This document shows, one piece after another, positions 1 through 6,199 of a DNA stretch of 6,759 nt. How positions within the stretch are numbered: the stretch's first letter is position 1; each line of letters starts with the position of its first letter. Under the pieces are notes generated by a model, which had not been told where the DNA came from, did no database searches, and worked only from the letters and a program-made list of their open reading frames with translations. The translations under genes were made by a program, and so were the position numbers. Source of the DNA: an uncultured Collinsella sp. GTDB lineage: Bacteria > Actinomycetota > Coriobacteriia > Coriobacteriales > Coriobacteriaceae. The DNA lies in the NCBI GenBank assembly GCA_900547805.1, contig URIE01000092.1:1-6759 (forward strand), in the 5' to 3' direction.

Positions 1-203
1 CGATTTCCTCGCTCGAGCGTCGCTTGGGCTCCGAGGGATTTATCCGCGTCCATCGCAGCTATCTGGTCAATTTGGAAGACGTGCACAATGTCGAGATCGG
101 CTCCACGGGTCTGATGGAGCTTCGGCTCGACCGCGTGAGCTCGACGGTACCCGTGTCTCGTCGTCGCGCTGCCGAGGTCAAGTCGCACTTGGGGCTTGCG
201 TAA
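1..203 (+). CDS. LytTR-family response regulator, C-terminal fragment (5' end outside window)
   Basis: The reading frame is open from the window edge (first whole codon at position 3) to TAA at 201-203, giving the last 66 residues of a protein. It is the second half of a LytTR DNA-binding domain. The signature FIRVHRSYLVNL (residues 13-24 of the fragment) and the closing VPVSRRR (49-55) are typical of LytR/AlgR regulators, where this domain inserts into successive major grooves at direct-repeat operators. About 25 of 53 aligned residues match the C-terminus of the complete regulator at 5389-6105, so the two are paralogues rather than recent copies. The receiver domain and any partner kinase must lie upstream. 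No T-tailed hairpin follows the stop, so transcription might continue into the next gene 91 bases away. Family assignment is firm; its target genes are unknown. Confidence 0.9.
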   Translation, partial: ISSLERRLGSEGFIRVHRSYLVNLEDVHNVEIGSTGLMELRLDRVSSTVPVSRRRAAEVKSHLGLA

Positions 204-256
204 GGGTCGGTGCGCCATCGTTTGCCGTTGCGGGTTTGGCATGACTGCGCGGTGGG

Positions 257-262
257 CATAAT
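257..262 (+). promoter_or_regulatory. Candidate -10 element upstream of the phospholipase-like gene
   Basis: CATAAT lies 32 bases before the start codon and matches TATAAT at 5 of 6 positions. A TTGGCA (236-241), 5 of 6 to the -35 consensus, sits at a short 15-base spacing. The surrounding GGGCATAATGGAGT resembles the elements near 1309 and 2710 in this window. This is pattern matching only; start-site mapping would decide. Confidence 0.35.
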
Positions 263-294
263 GGAGTGCATCGAATGAAATCGAAAGGATTATC

Positions 295-1239
295 ATGCCT
301 GCGCTTATCACCCATCATTTGTTTGGCGAGGAAAGCATTGACCGTCTTCCGCAGGGCGTCATCACGTCCGACGAGGAGCGCATCGCCTTTATCCTGGGCA
401 ACCAGGGCCCCGACCCGTTTTTCTTCCACATCCTGACGCCTCGCGTTTCCGACTGCACGCTGCTGGCGCAGGTTATGCACCGCTCGCGTATGTCGCGCCA
501 GTTCTCGTGCCTGCGCGATGGCGTGTCTCATCTGCTTCCGCGCGATGCCAACCTGGGTCGCGCCTTCGCGCTGGGTCTGCTGTCGCACTACGTGCTCGAC
601 CGCAATGCGCATCCCTTTGTGTACGAGCAGCAGTTTGGCATCGTGGAATCCGATCTCGATCTGGAGGATTCGGGCAGCCAGGTCCATGCCGTACTCGAAA
701 GCGACCTGGATGTGCTGATGCTGCAGCTCAAGCGCGATGGCGCAACGGTCGATGATTATCCGCCGGCGGGCGAGATCGTCACCACCGACCGCATCAATCG
801 CGTTGCCGGCGTACTGATGAGCTATGTCGCCGGACGCGTGTACGGCATCGATATCCCGGCGGGGGAGTACGGCGCCGCCGTCTCGGACATGCAGCTGCTC
901 TACCGCACGATTGAGCCGGCGGGCTCGGCCAAGACGCGTGCAATTGCCCTGGTCGAAGGCATAGTGCACGACTACTCGCTGCTCGATGGCCTTGCCCATC
1001 GCGTGACGACCGAGTTGCCCGAGCGTACTGGCAACTTGGGCCATCTGACCTGGAAGAATCCCTTTACCGATGAGGTTTCGAATGAGAGCTTCCCCGAGGT
1101 CTTCGATCGCGCACTGGTCGATTACGAGTGCACGGTTGCACGCTTTATCGAAACCGGTGACATGGAGGCCGTGACCGGCCATATCAACTACAGCGGTCGC
1201 GTGCTGGAAGCCGATGAGGAGTTCGACCGCGAGGAGTAG
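295..1239 (+). CDS. Zinc-dependent phospholipase C family protein, no signal peptide
   Basis: This 314-residue protein belongs to the Zn_dep_PLPC family, whose secreted members (such as clostridial alpha-toxin) hydrolyse phosphatidylcholine with a three-zinc site. Seen in the sequence: an N-terminal ITHHLFGEE (5-13), LGNQGPDPFFF (34-44), and the core GLLSHYVLDRNAHPF, with H98, D102 and H106. H131 and E135 follow in an HxxxE arrangement. These match the order of the toxin's zinc ligands, which I infer to be conserved here. There is no signal peptide or membrane segment, so the protein is probably cytosolic, unlike the toxins. The acidic C-terminus (EADEEFDREE) looks like a simple tail. The ATG at 295 is preceded by GAAAGGA (283-289) at 5 bases. 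It stands alone, 91 bases after the LytTR fragment and 116 before the transporter. Its natural substrate is unknown; a housekeeping phosphodiester hydrolase is as likely as a phospholipase. Confidence 0.85.
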   Translation: MPALITHHLFGEESIDRLPQGVITSDEERIAFILGNQGPDPFFFHILTPRVSDCTLLAQVMHRSRMSRQFSCLRDGVSHLLPRDANLGRAFALGLLSHYVLDRNAHPFVYEQQFGIVESDLDLEDSGSQVHAVLESDLDVLMLQLKRDGATVDDYPPAGEIVTTDRINRVAGVLMSYVAGRVYGIDIPAGEYGAAVSDMQLLYRTIEPAGSAKTRAIALVEGIVHDYSLLDGLAHRVTTELPERTGNLGHLTWKNPFTDEVSNESFPEVFDRALVDYECTVARFIETGDMEAVTGHINYSGRVLEADEEFDREE

Positions 1240-1308
1240 AGCCTCCGGCTTGCATGTCCGTGCATGCCCCTTTGCCGAATCCTTACCGGCGTTTCTGGAC
1301 AATTGGGG

Positions 1309-1314
1309 TACGAT
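1309..1314 (+). promoter_or_regulatory. Weak candidate -10 element upstream of the UMF1 transporter gene
   Basis: TACGAT lies 41 bases before the ATG in a GGGGTACGATGAACT context. It matches TATAAT at 4 of 6 positions, and no good -35 hexamer lies at 16-18 bases. It is listed because its surroundings resemble the elements near 257 and 2710. The 1240-1355 gap contains no T-tailed hairpin, so read-through from the phospholipase-like gene is also possible. Confidence 0.25.
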
Positions 1315-1355
1315 GAACTAACTGCATATCGGGCGAATACGAAGGGGCCCTGTCC

Positions 1356-2603
1356 ATGAAATACACCAAGCTCGAGCGTAACTGGGTTATGTACGATGTG
1401 GGCAACTCGGCCCTCGTGCTGCTCAACACCTCGGTGGTGCCCATCTACTTTAACGCCATCAACACCGGCGCTTCTTCGGCCGACCTGGTCGTCGCCTGGG
1501 GTAACGCGCAGACGATCGCCTCGCTGGTCATTGCCATGCTCATGCCCATTTTGGGCGCACTTGCCGACTACGCGGGCAATAAGATCAAGTTCTTCATGGG
1601 CTTTTTCCTGACCGGCCTGGTGCTTTGCCTGGCACAGGCCATCCCCATGTCGGCCATGGCATTTTTGACCGTCTATGTGCTGTGTACCATCGGCCTTAAC
1701 TCGTCCATGACGTTCTACGATGCCATGCTGCCCGATATCACCACCGACGAGCGCATGGATGCCGTGTCCAGCTCGGGCTATGCCTGGGGCTATATCGGCT
1801 CCACCGTGCCGTTCATCATTTGCCTGGCACTCATCATGGGCGGTCCGGCCTTGGGCATTCCCACCATGCTCGCCACGCGCCTGTCGTTTATCATCACCGG
1901 TGCCTGGTGGCTCATCTTTACCCTGCCGCTCATTCGCACCTATAAGCAAAAGTACGGTCGCGAGCGCGGTCCCGAGGACACTATCGGTCACGTCGTGGGC
2001 GGCGTGTTTTCCGAGGTGGGACACACCATGCGTGAGATTGCCCACAACAAGACCGTGCTGGTCTATATGATCGCCTTCTTCTTCTATATCGACGGTGTCC
2101 ACACGGTCATCTCCATGGCCACCAGCTACGGTTCGGCCTTGGGCATCGATTCGACCCAGCTGGTGCTGGCGCTGCTCGTCACGCAGTTCGTGGCTTTCCC
2201 GTCCGCCATTATCTACGGCAAGCTCGCCGGCCGCGTGGGCACGCTTAACATGATCATGGTGGCCGTCGCCGCCTATATGGGTATCGTGCTCTTCGCCGCG
2301 TTCTTCTTAAAGACCGCCTTCGAGTTCTGGGTACTTGCCATCCTCGTCGGCCTGTTCCAGGGCGGTGTGCAGGCGCTCAGCCGCAGCTACTTTGGCCGTA
2401 TCATCCCCAAGGAAAAGTCCAACGAGTACTACGGCTTCTTTGATATCTTTGGCCGCTATGCAAGCGTTATGGGCACCTTCCTGGTGTCGGTTGTCACCTC
2501 GCTGACCGGCAACCCCTCGCTGGGCGTCCTGTCCATCGGCGTGCTGCTGGTGGTGGGCTTTATCCTGCTGGTTCGCCTGTCTCGCATGGCCCAGCCGGCA
2601 TAG
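1356..2603 (+). CDS. UMF1/Atg22-like major facilitator superfamily transporter
   Basis: This is a 415-residue, strongly hydrophobic protein with about twelve predicted membrane helices. Hallmarks of the UMF1 (Atg22-like) family are visible: WVMYDVGNSA (10-19) at the first helix, FYDAMLPDI (120-128), SSSGYAWGYIGS (138-149), FFFYIDGVHT (241-250) opening the second half, and GLFQGGVQALSRSYFGRIIP (332-351) followed by NEYYGFFDIFGRYASV (356-371). A charged cytoplasmic loop (about 194-230) separates the two six-helix bundles. The fungal namesake, Atg22, exports amino acids from the vacuole; bacterial members have no generally established substrate, so a small-metabolite permease is as far as the sequence goes. 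The length is normal and no key segment is missing. The ATG at 1356 has GAAGGGG (1341-1347) 8 bases upstream. It is not evidently part of an operon; the next gene begins 185 bases later behind a terminator-like hairpin. Confidence 0.9.
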   Translation: MKYTKLERNWVMYDVGNSALVLLNTSVVPIYFNAINTGASSADLVVAWGNAQTIASLVIAMLMPILGALADYAGNKIKFFMGFFLTGLVLCLAQAIPMSAMAFLTVYVLCTIGLNSSMTFYDAMLPDITTDERMDAVSSSGYAWGYIGSTVPFIICLALIMGGPALGIPTMLATRLSFIITGAWWLIFTLPLIRTYKQKYGRERGPEDTIGHVVGGVFSEVGHTMREIAHNKTVLVYMIAFFFYIDGVHTVISMATSYGSALGIDSTQLVLALLVTQFVAFPSAIIYGKLAGRVGTLNMIMVAVAAYMGIVLFAAFFLKTAFEFWVLAILVGLFQGGVQALSRSYFGRIIPKEKSNEYYGFFDIFGRYASVMGTFLVSVVTSLTGNPSLGVLSIGVLLVVGFILLVRLSRMAQPA

Positions 2604-2709
2604 CGAGGAAAAACGAGTGCCGGGCGGCTATTGTGCCTATCCGCGGTACCTTTTTGGAAGTATCCGCAATAAACATTCTGACTTCCGAACAATGATTAGC
2701 CCAAGTGGG

Positions 2710-2715
2710 TATGAT
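2710..2715 (+). promoter_or_regulatory. Candidate -10 element of the glycosyltransferase-kinase-regulator operon
   Basis: TATGAT matches TATAAT at 5 of 6 positions within GGGTATGATGGAGT, 73 bases before the start codon. The upstream sequence (about 2651-2700) is noticeably AT-richer than the rest of the window, as promoters often are. No convincing TTGACA-like hexamer sits at 17 bases, so an activator-dependent promoter is possible. Transcription would begin near 2722 and run at once into the hairpin at 2732-2767. Confidence 0.4.
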
Positions 2716-2731
2716 GGAGTCAGCTAGGTCG

Positions 2732-2767
2732 CGGGGCGTCGCCTGTGTTTGGCGGCGTCCCGTTTTT
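2732..2767 (+). terminator. Intrinsic terminator or leader attenuator before the glycosyltransferase gene
   Basis: The arms 2732-2743 and 2751-2762 pair over 12 positions (ten Watson-Crick, two G-T) around a 7-base loop, and five T residues follow (2763-2767). The T-run ends 21 bases before the ATG at 2789. It may simply end the transporter transcript, whose stop is 128 bases upstream. However, no room remains for a promoter between it and the next gene, so the downstream operon must be transcribed through it. That is the arrangement of an attenuator. Confidence 0.75.
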
Positions 2768-2788
2768 GTGTTGCAGGGAGGGTAAGGC

Positions 2789-3976
2789 ATGAACGCCACG
2801 GTCGTGATTCCAACGTATTGGGCGGGCGATGACGCTCGCGCAAACGCCCCTGGCACCTATGACCATTCGACACGACTCAACGCCGACAATCCCGAACTCG
2901 ACCGCTGCCTGGCCTCGCTTGAGCAGGTACGTGACATCCCGCGCATCATCCTTTTGGTGGTCTGTCCCGTTTCCGCCACAGCCGATGTGTCGCTGCGCGT
3001 GCACGAGATTGTCGACGCGCATCCCACGCTCAAGGTCACCGTTGTCACCAACACCCAGGCCTCGCGCATCGCAGATCGGGTTGCTCAGATCGCGCCCAAG
3101 GGTTCGGGCGAGTGCGTGAGCCTGCGAGGCTACGGTGCCATCCGCAACATGGGGCTGGCCTGTGCCGCTGTGCTGGGGCATGACGCGGTTATCTTTTTGG
3201 ATGACGATGAGACTGTCATTGACGCCGACTTTATGAAGCGCGCGACCTATGCGTTGGGGCAGCAGACGCGTCAGGGCTTGCCGATCTTGGTCAAGAGCGG
3301 CTATTTCTACGATCGCGACGGCTCGCCGTTGGCTCCCACGGACAAGGCGGGCATCTGCCATCGTTGGTGGACCAAGCGCATCGAGTTCAACCGTTGGATG
3401 AAAAAGGCGCTCTCGGGCACCCGCATCTCGCGCTCCAACTACGTGTGCGGCGGCCTGATGGCCCTGCACGCCCGCGCCTTTACGCGTGTGGCCTTTGACC
3501 CGTTTATCACCCGCGGCGAGGACTTGGATTACCTCTTTAACATGCGCATGTTTGGCTACGACGTGTGGTTCGATAACGAGTGGACCGTGCGCCATCTGCC
3601 TCCGGAGTCCGAAAAGCGCTCACCGCGCTTTATGCAGGATGTATACCGCTGGTACTACGAACGGGCCAAGTTGACGTTCGCCGCGCATCAAAAGGAGCTC
3701 ATTCCCGTTACGGCGGCATCGCTCATGCCCTACCCGGGCCCGTGGATTTCGCGCGAGCTCGACGACCGCGTGCGCAAGACCGCTATGGTCCGCAGCGTGT
3801 TTACCCGCGAGCACGAGGGCTACCTGCGCATCTGGCGCCACGGTATCGACGAGGCCAAGGCGTATGCGCGACAAAACGCCGCAAGCTACCTGCGTTTCCA
3901 GAGCTTTTGGCCCAAGATCATGGACGGGCTTTGGCGAGACGCACAACTGATCAGTATCCTGGAGGGGGCCGAATGA
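2789..3976 (+). CDS. GT-A fold (family 2-like) glycosyltransferase
   Basis: This 395-residue soluble protein has no signal peptide or membrane helix and should act in the cytosol, moving a sugar from a nucleotide donor. Seen in order: an N-terminal TVVIPTY strand (4-10), RNMGL (119-123), a metal and nucleotide-binding FLDDDE (136-141), the acceptor-side CGGLMALHARAF (220-231), RGEDLDY (242-248) with the likely catalytic acidic pair, and VRHLPP (267-272), whose His could be the late metal ligand of GT-A enzymes. The C-terminal 110 residues are basic and aromatic, without a domain I recognise. The ATG at 2789 has an excellent GGAGG (2777-2781) at 7 bases. Its TGA shares four bases (ATGA, 3973-3976) with the kinase start, indicating one transcript and translational coupling. 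The donor and acceptor cannot be read from the sequence; a role in an envelope or storage glycan under the adjoining two-component system is inference. Confidence 0.85.
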   Translation: MNATVVIPTYWAGDDARANAPGTYDHSTRLNADNPELDRCLASLEQVRDIPRIILLVVCPVSATADVSLRVHEIVDAHPTLKVTVVTNTQASRIADRVAQIAPKGSGECVSLRGYGAIRNMGLACAAVLGHDAVIFLDDDETVIDADFMKRATYALGQQTRQGLPILVKSGYFYDRDGSPLAPTDKAGICHRWWTKRIEFNRWMKKALSGTRISRSNYVCGGLMALHARAFTRVAFDPFITRGEDLDYLFNMRMFGYDVWFDNEWTVRHLPPESEKRSPRFMQDVYRWYYERAKLTFAAHQKELIPVTAASLMPYPGPWISRELDDRVRKTAMVRSVFTREHEGYLRIWRHGIDEAKAYARQNAASYLRFQSFWPKIMDGLWRDAQLISILEGAE

Positions 3977-5316
3977 TCGACCGCCGCGCCCAGCGCGATA
4001 GTTCAATATCAATCTTTCGCATCATCGCCGTCGCCTGCGCCATCTGCGTGCTGGCGTACTTTGTCTTTGCCCTAGCGACCGGAATCGAGCCCATCGCGAC
4101 GGTTGTCGCCTGCGCGCTGCTGTGCATCTTTCTGTGCATCTTTATCTTTTTGACGCTCAACCCCGATTCGGTGCGCTCGCAATATACCGAGGAGACGCTC
4201 TCGGTGGCCTCTGCCATGCTCGAGGATATTAAGGGCGGCCTGACCCAGGAGTCGGCGCGTTTGGTGTGCCAGCGCATCCTGCCCGAGACGCGCGCCATGA
4301 CCGTCGCCATTACCGACGAGGACAACGTGCTTGCCTGCGCGGGAGAGTTTGAGGAAAAGCTGCTGCCCGATTCTCCCATTCACACGCTTGCCACGCGCTA
4401 CGTCATCGAGCACGGTATCGTGCAGTCGTTCAACCGCGTCGTGGACGTCGTGGGCTCGGACGGTTCGCACAACCAGGTTCCGGCGGGCATCATCGCGCCC
4501 ATCAAGGTGGGTGACCGTACCGTCGGCACGCTCAAGTTCTACTACAAGACCCCGCGCGCCGTCGACCGTACCCAGTACGCGCTTGCCTCGGGCTTTGCCG
4601 AGATCTTGTCCACGCAGCTCGCCATCCACGAGCTCGAGGTGCAAAAGGAACTCACGGCGCGCGCCGAGGTGCGTGCGCTGCAGGCGCAGATTAACCCGCA
4701 CTTCCTGTTCAACACGCTGAACACCATTGCATCGTTTACGCGCACCGATCCGCTGCGGGCCCGCGAACTGCTCCGTGAGTTCTCATCGTTCTATCGTGCC
4801 ACGCTCGACAACTCGGGATCGCTTATTCCGGTCTCGCGCGAGGTTGCACAGACCAAGCGCTACCTTACCTTTGAGAAGGCCCGCTTTGGCGAGGACCGCG
4901 TGCTTGCGACGTTCGATGTGTCCGAGGACGTGGAAGATACGCTGGTGCCGGCGTTCGTGATCCAGCCGATTGTCGAGAACGCCGTACGTCATGGTATGGG
5001 CGATGACGACGCCCTGAGGATCGACGTGACCGTTCACCAAGACGGCGAGGATGCAATCTTGATTGCCGTGGCCGATAATGGCGTGGGCATGGATGAGGGT
5101 ACCGCCGCCAGACTGTTTGACGAGCGCTCTGCCCGTCCCGACGCCAGCTCTCCCCAGGGTGGCGGCGCCGGTGTGGCCATGCACAATATTTCGGAGCGCA
5201 TCCATCGCTTTTATGGGCCGCACTCCTATACGCGCGTTGAATCGGCGCCGGGCGAGGGCACCAAAGTGCTCCTTCATCTTGATTTGTCAGAGAGCATCTT
5301 TGACATTCAAGAGTAA
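3973..5316 (+). CDS. LytS-family membrane sensor histidine kinase
   Basis: This 447-residue kinase starts at the ATG in the ATGA overlap, with GGAGGG (3961-3966) 6 bases before it. Two membrane helices come first (about 14-36 and 39-62), with almost no loop between them, so sensing is probably within the membrane or cytosolic. A GAF-like domain follows (about 75-220, with VAITDEDNVLA at 111-121 and VGTLKFY at 184-190). The His_kinase segment has LQAQINPHFLFNTLN (236-250), with H243 the likely phosphoacceptor. The ATPase domain shows the N box with N336 (PIVENAVRHG, 332-341), the G1 box DNGVGM (368-373), and a G2 region GAGVAMHNISERI (398-410) in which Ala402 sits where a glycine is common. 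It resembles LytS/YpdA-type kinases, especially the actinobacterial form with FTRTDPLRARELL. Partner: the LytTR regulator 72 bases downstream. The ligand is unknown. Confidence 0.93.
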   Translation: MIDRRAQRDSSISIFRIIAVACAICVLAYFVFALATGIEPIATVVACALLCIFLCIFIFLTLNPDSVRSQYTEETLSVASAMLEDIKGGLTQESARLVCQRILPETRAMTVAITDEDNVLACAGEFEEKLLPDSPIHTLATRYVIEHGIVQSFNRVVDVVGSDGSHNQVPAGIIAPIKVGDRTVGTLKFYYKTPRAVDRTQYALASGFAEILSTQLAIHELEVQKELTARAEVRALQAQINPHFLFNTLNTIASFTRTDPLRARELLREFSSFYRATLDNSGSLIPVSREVAQTKRYLTFEKARFGEDRVLATFDVSEDVEDTLVPAFVIQPIVENAVRHGMGDDDALRIDVTVHQDGEDAILIAVADNGVGMDEGTAARLFDERSARPDASSPQGGGAGVAMHNISERIHRFYGPHSYTRVESAPGEGTKVLLHLDLSESIFDIQE

Positions 5317-5388
5317 AATAAAAGTCTCTGGGTTTAACGTTTGACGACGGTTGCCCAGCGAAGTTTGTTGACGAAAGGTTTTATCCCT

Positions 5389-6105
5389 ATGCTGCGTGCA
5401 ATGATTGTGGATGATGAGGCGCCGGCTCGTTCGGAGCTTCGCTTCTTGCTCGAGCAGACGGGCAAGATCGGCACGATCACGGAGGCGTCGAGCGTTCGCT
5501 CCGCTATCGAGATGCTTATGGAAAGTCGCGTCGATGTCGTCTTTCTCGACATCTCGATGCCCGGTGCTTCGGGCTTGCAGCTTGCCGAGGCACTGCATAA
5601 GCTCAAGAACCCGCCGGCGATCGTTTTTGTGACCGCTTATAGCGACCATGCGGTCGAGGCGTTCGATGTGGATGCCGTCGACTATCTGATGAAGCCTGTC
5701 GAGGAAGCCCGCTTGGACCGCGCCATCGAGAAGGTCATGCAGCGTGCCAAGCCCGTCACGGACAGCAAGGTGACCATCGAGCGCATCCCGGTGGAAAAGG
5801 GCGGCCGCAAGGTGCTCATTCCCGTGGACGACATTCGCTTTATCATGGCCAAGGACGATTACTCCTGCATCTATACCGTCGACGACCGCTTTTTGTCGAC
5901 GACCTCGCTTGCACAGTTTGAGGCCAAGCTCTGCGACTTTGGCTTCTTCCGCGTGCATCGCCGCTACATCGTTAACCTGGCATGCGTCACGGACGTCGAG
6001 ACGGTGCCTTCGGGCGCCATCCAGCTGGGCATCACGGGCGTTGACGAACGCGTGCCGGTTTCGCGCCGTCGCGTCGTCCCGCTCAAGAAGGCCCTGAGCC
6101 TCTAA
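5389..6105 (+). CDS. LytTR-family response regulator, partner of the LytS-type kinase
   Basis: This complete 238-residue two-domain regulator starts at the ATG at 5389, preceded by GAAAGG (5373-5378) at 10 bases. The ATG at 5401, giving MIVDDE, is a less likely start. The receiver domain (1-120) has the acidic pocket D8-D9, phosphoacceptor D54 in VFLDISMPG (51-59), switch residue T82, Y99, and K102 in the YLMKP motif. The LytTR domain (about 125-238) holds FFRVHRRYIVNL (186-197) and VPVSRRRVV (222-230). Proteins of this class bind paired direct repeats about 21 bases apart and activate nearby promoters. The kinase gene just upstream is the obvious phosphodonor, and the glycosyltransferase operon and its own promoter are the natural first candidates for targets (inference). 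A strong terminator follows the stop. All residues needed for phosphorylation are present. Confidence 0.94.
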   Translation: MLRAMIVDDEAPARSELRFLLEQTGKIGTITEASSVRSAIEMLMESRVDVVFLDISMPGASGLQLAEALHKLKNPPAIVFVTAYSDHAVEAFDVDAVDYLMKPVEEARLDRAIEKVMQRAKPVTDSKVTIERIPVEKGGRKVLIPVDDIRFIMAKDDYSCIYTVDDRFLSTTSLAQFEAKLCDFGFFRVHRRYIVNLACVTDVETVPSGAIQLGITGVDERVPVSRRRVVPLKKALSL

Positions 6106-6112
6106 GCACATT

Positions 6113-6161
6113 GGCCCCGCAGCCCTGTAGACCTATCGTCTGCGGAGCCGTGGGGCTTTTT
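6113..6161 (+). terminator. Intrinsic terminator after the LytTR regulator gene
   Basis: Arms 6114-6132 and 6138-6156 pair over 19 positions with two mismatches and three G-T pairs around a 5-base loop, and TTTTT follows at 6157-6161. It begins 8 bases after the regulator stop. An alternative stem, 6113-6122 with 6140-6149, is also possible, but the long hairpin abutting the T-run is the better terminator. It separates the two-component operon from the phosphoesterase gene. Confidence 0.85.
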
Positions 6162-6199
6162 GTATGCACCTGCCGAATCGTTTTTGCGGAAGGGATTCC

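Noticed and set aside
1252..1267. GCATG/CATGC hairpin after the phospholipase-like gene as a terminator
   Set aside because: The stem has only five pairs and there is no T-run after it.
178..1302. Long minus-strand open frame (374 codons) across the phospholipase-like gene
   Set aside because: It lies antisense to a gene with clear family motifs, and its product is a low-complexity His/Arg/Ala/Gly-rich string with no recognisable motif. Such frames are expected opposite GC-rich genes. The same applies to the minus-strand frames at 1188-2102, 2720-3595 and 4072-4701.
3580..3972. Upstream in-frame extension of the kinase gene by 131 codons
   Set aside because: It runs inside the glycosyltransferase gene in another frame and has no domain features. 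The ATG at 3973 has a strong ribosome binding site and is followed directly by the two membrane helices.
5300..5324. Perfect TTGACA at 5300-5305 with TAAAAT at 5314-5319 as a promoter for the regulator gene
   Set aside because: The two hexamers are only 8 bases apart and the next option (TAAAAG, 5319-5324) only 13, too close for a standard sigma-70-type promoter.
5341..5388. TTG start giving a 16-residue longer response regulator
   Set aside because: Receiver domains begin a few residues before the DDE motif, and the ATG at 5389 has a GAAAGG site, whereas the TTG does not.
6164..6199. ATG giving a 12-residue longer phosphoesterase
   Set aside because: It starts 2 bases after the T-run of the preceding terminator and lacks a ribosome binding site; the ATG at 6200 has GGAAGGG at 5 bases.
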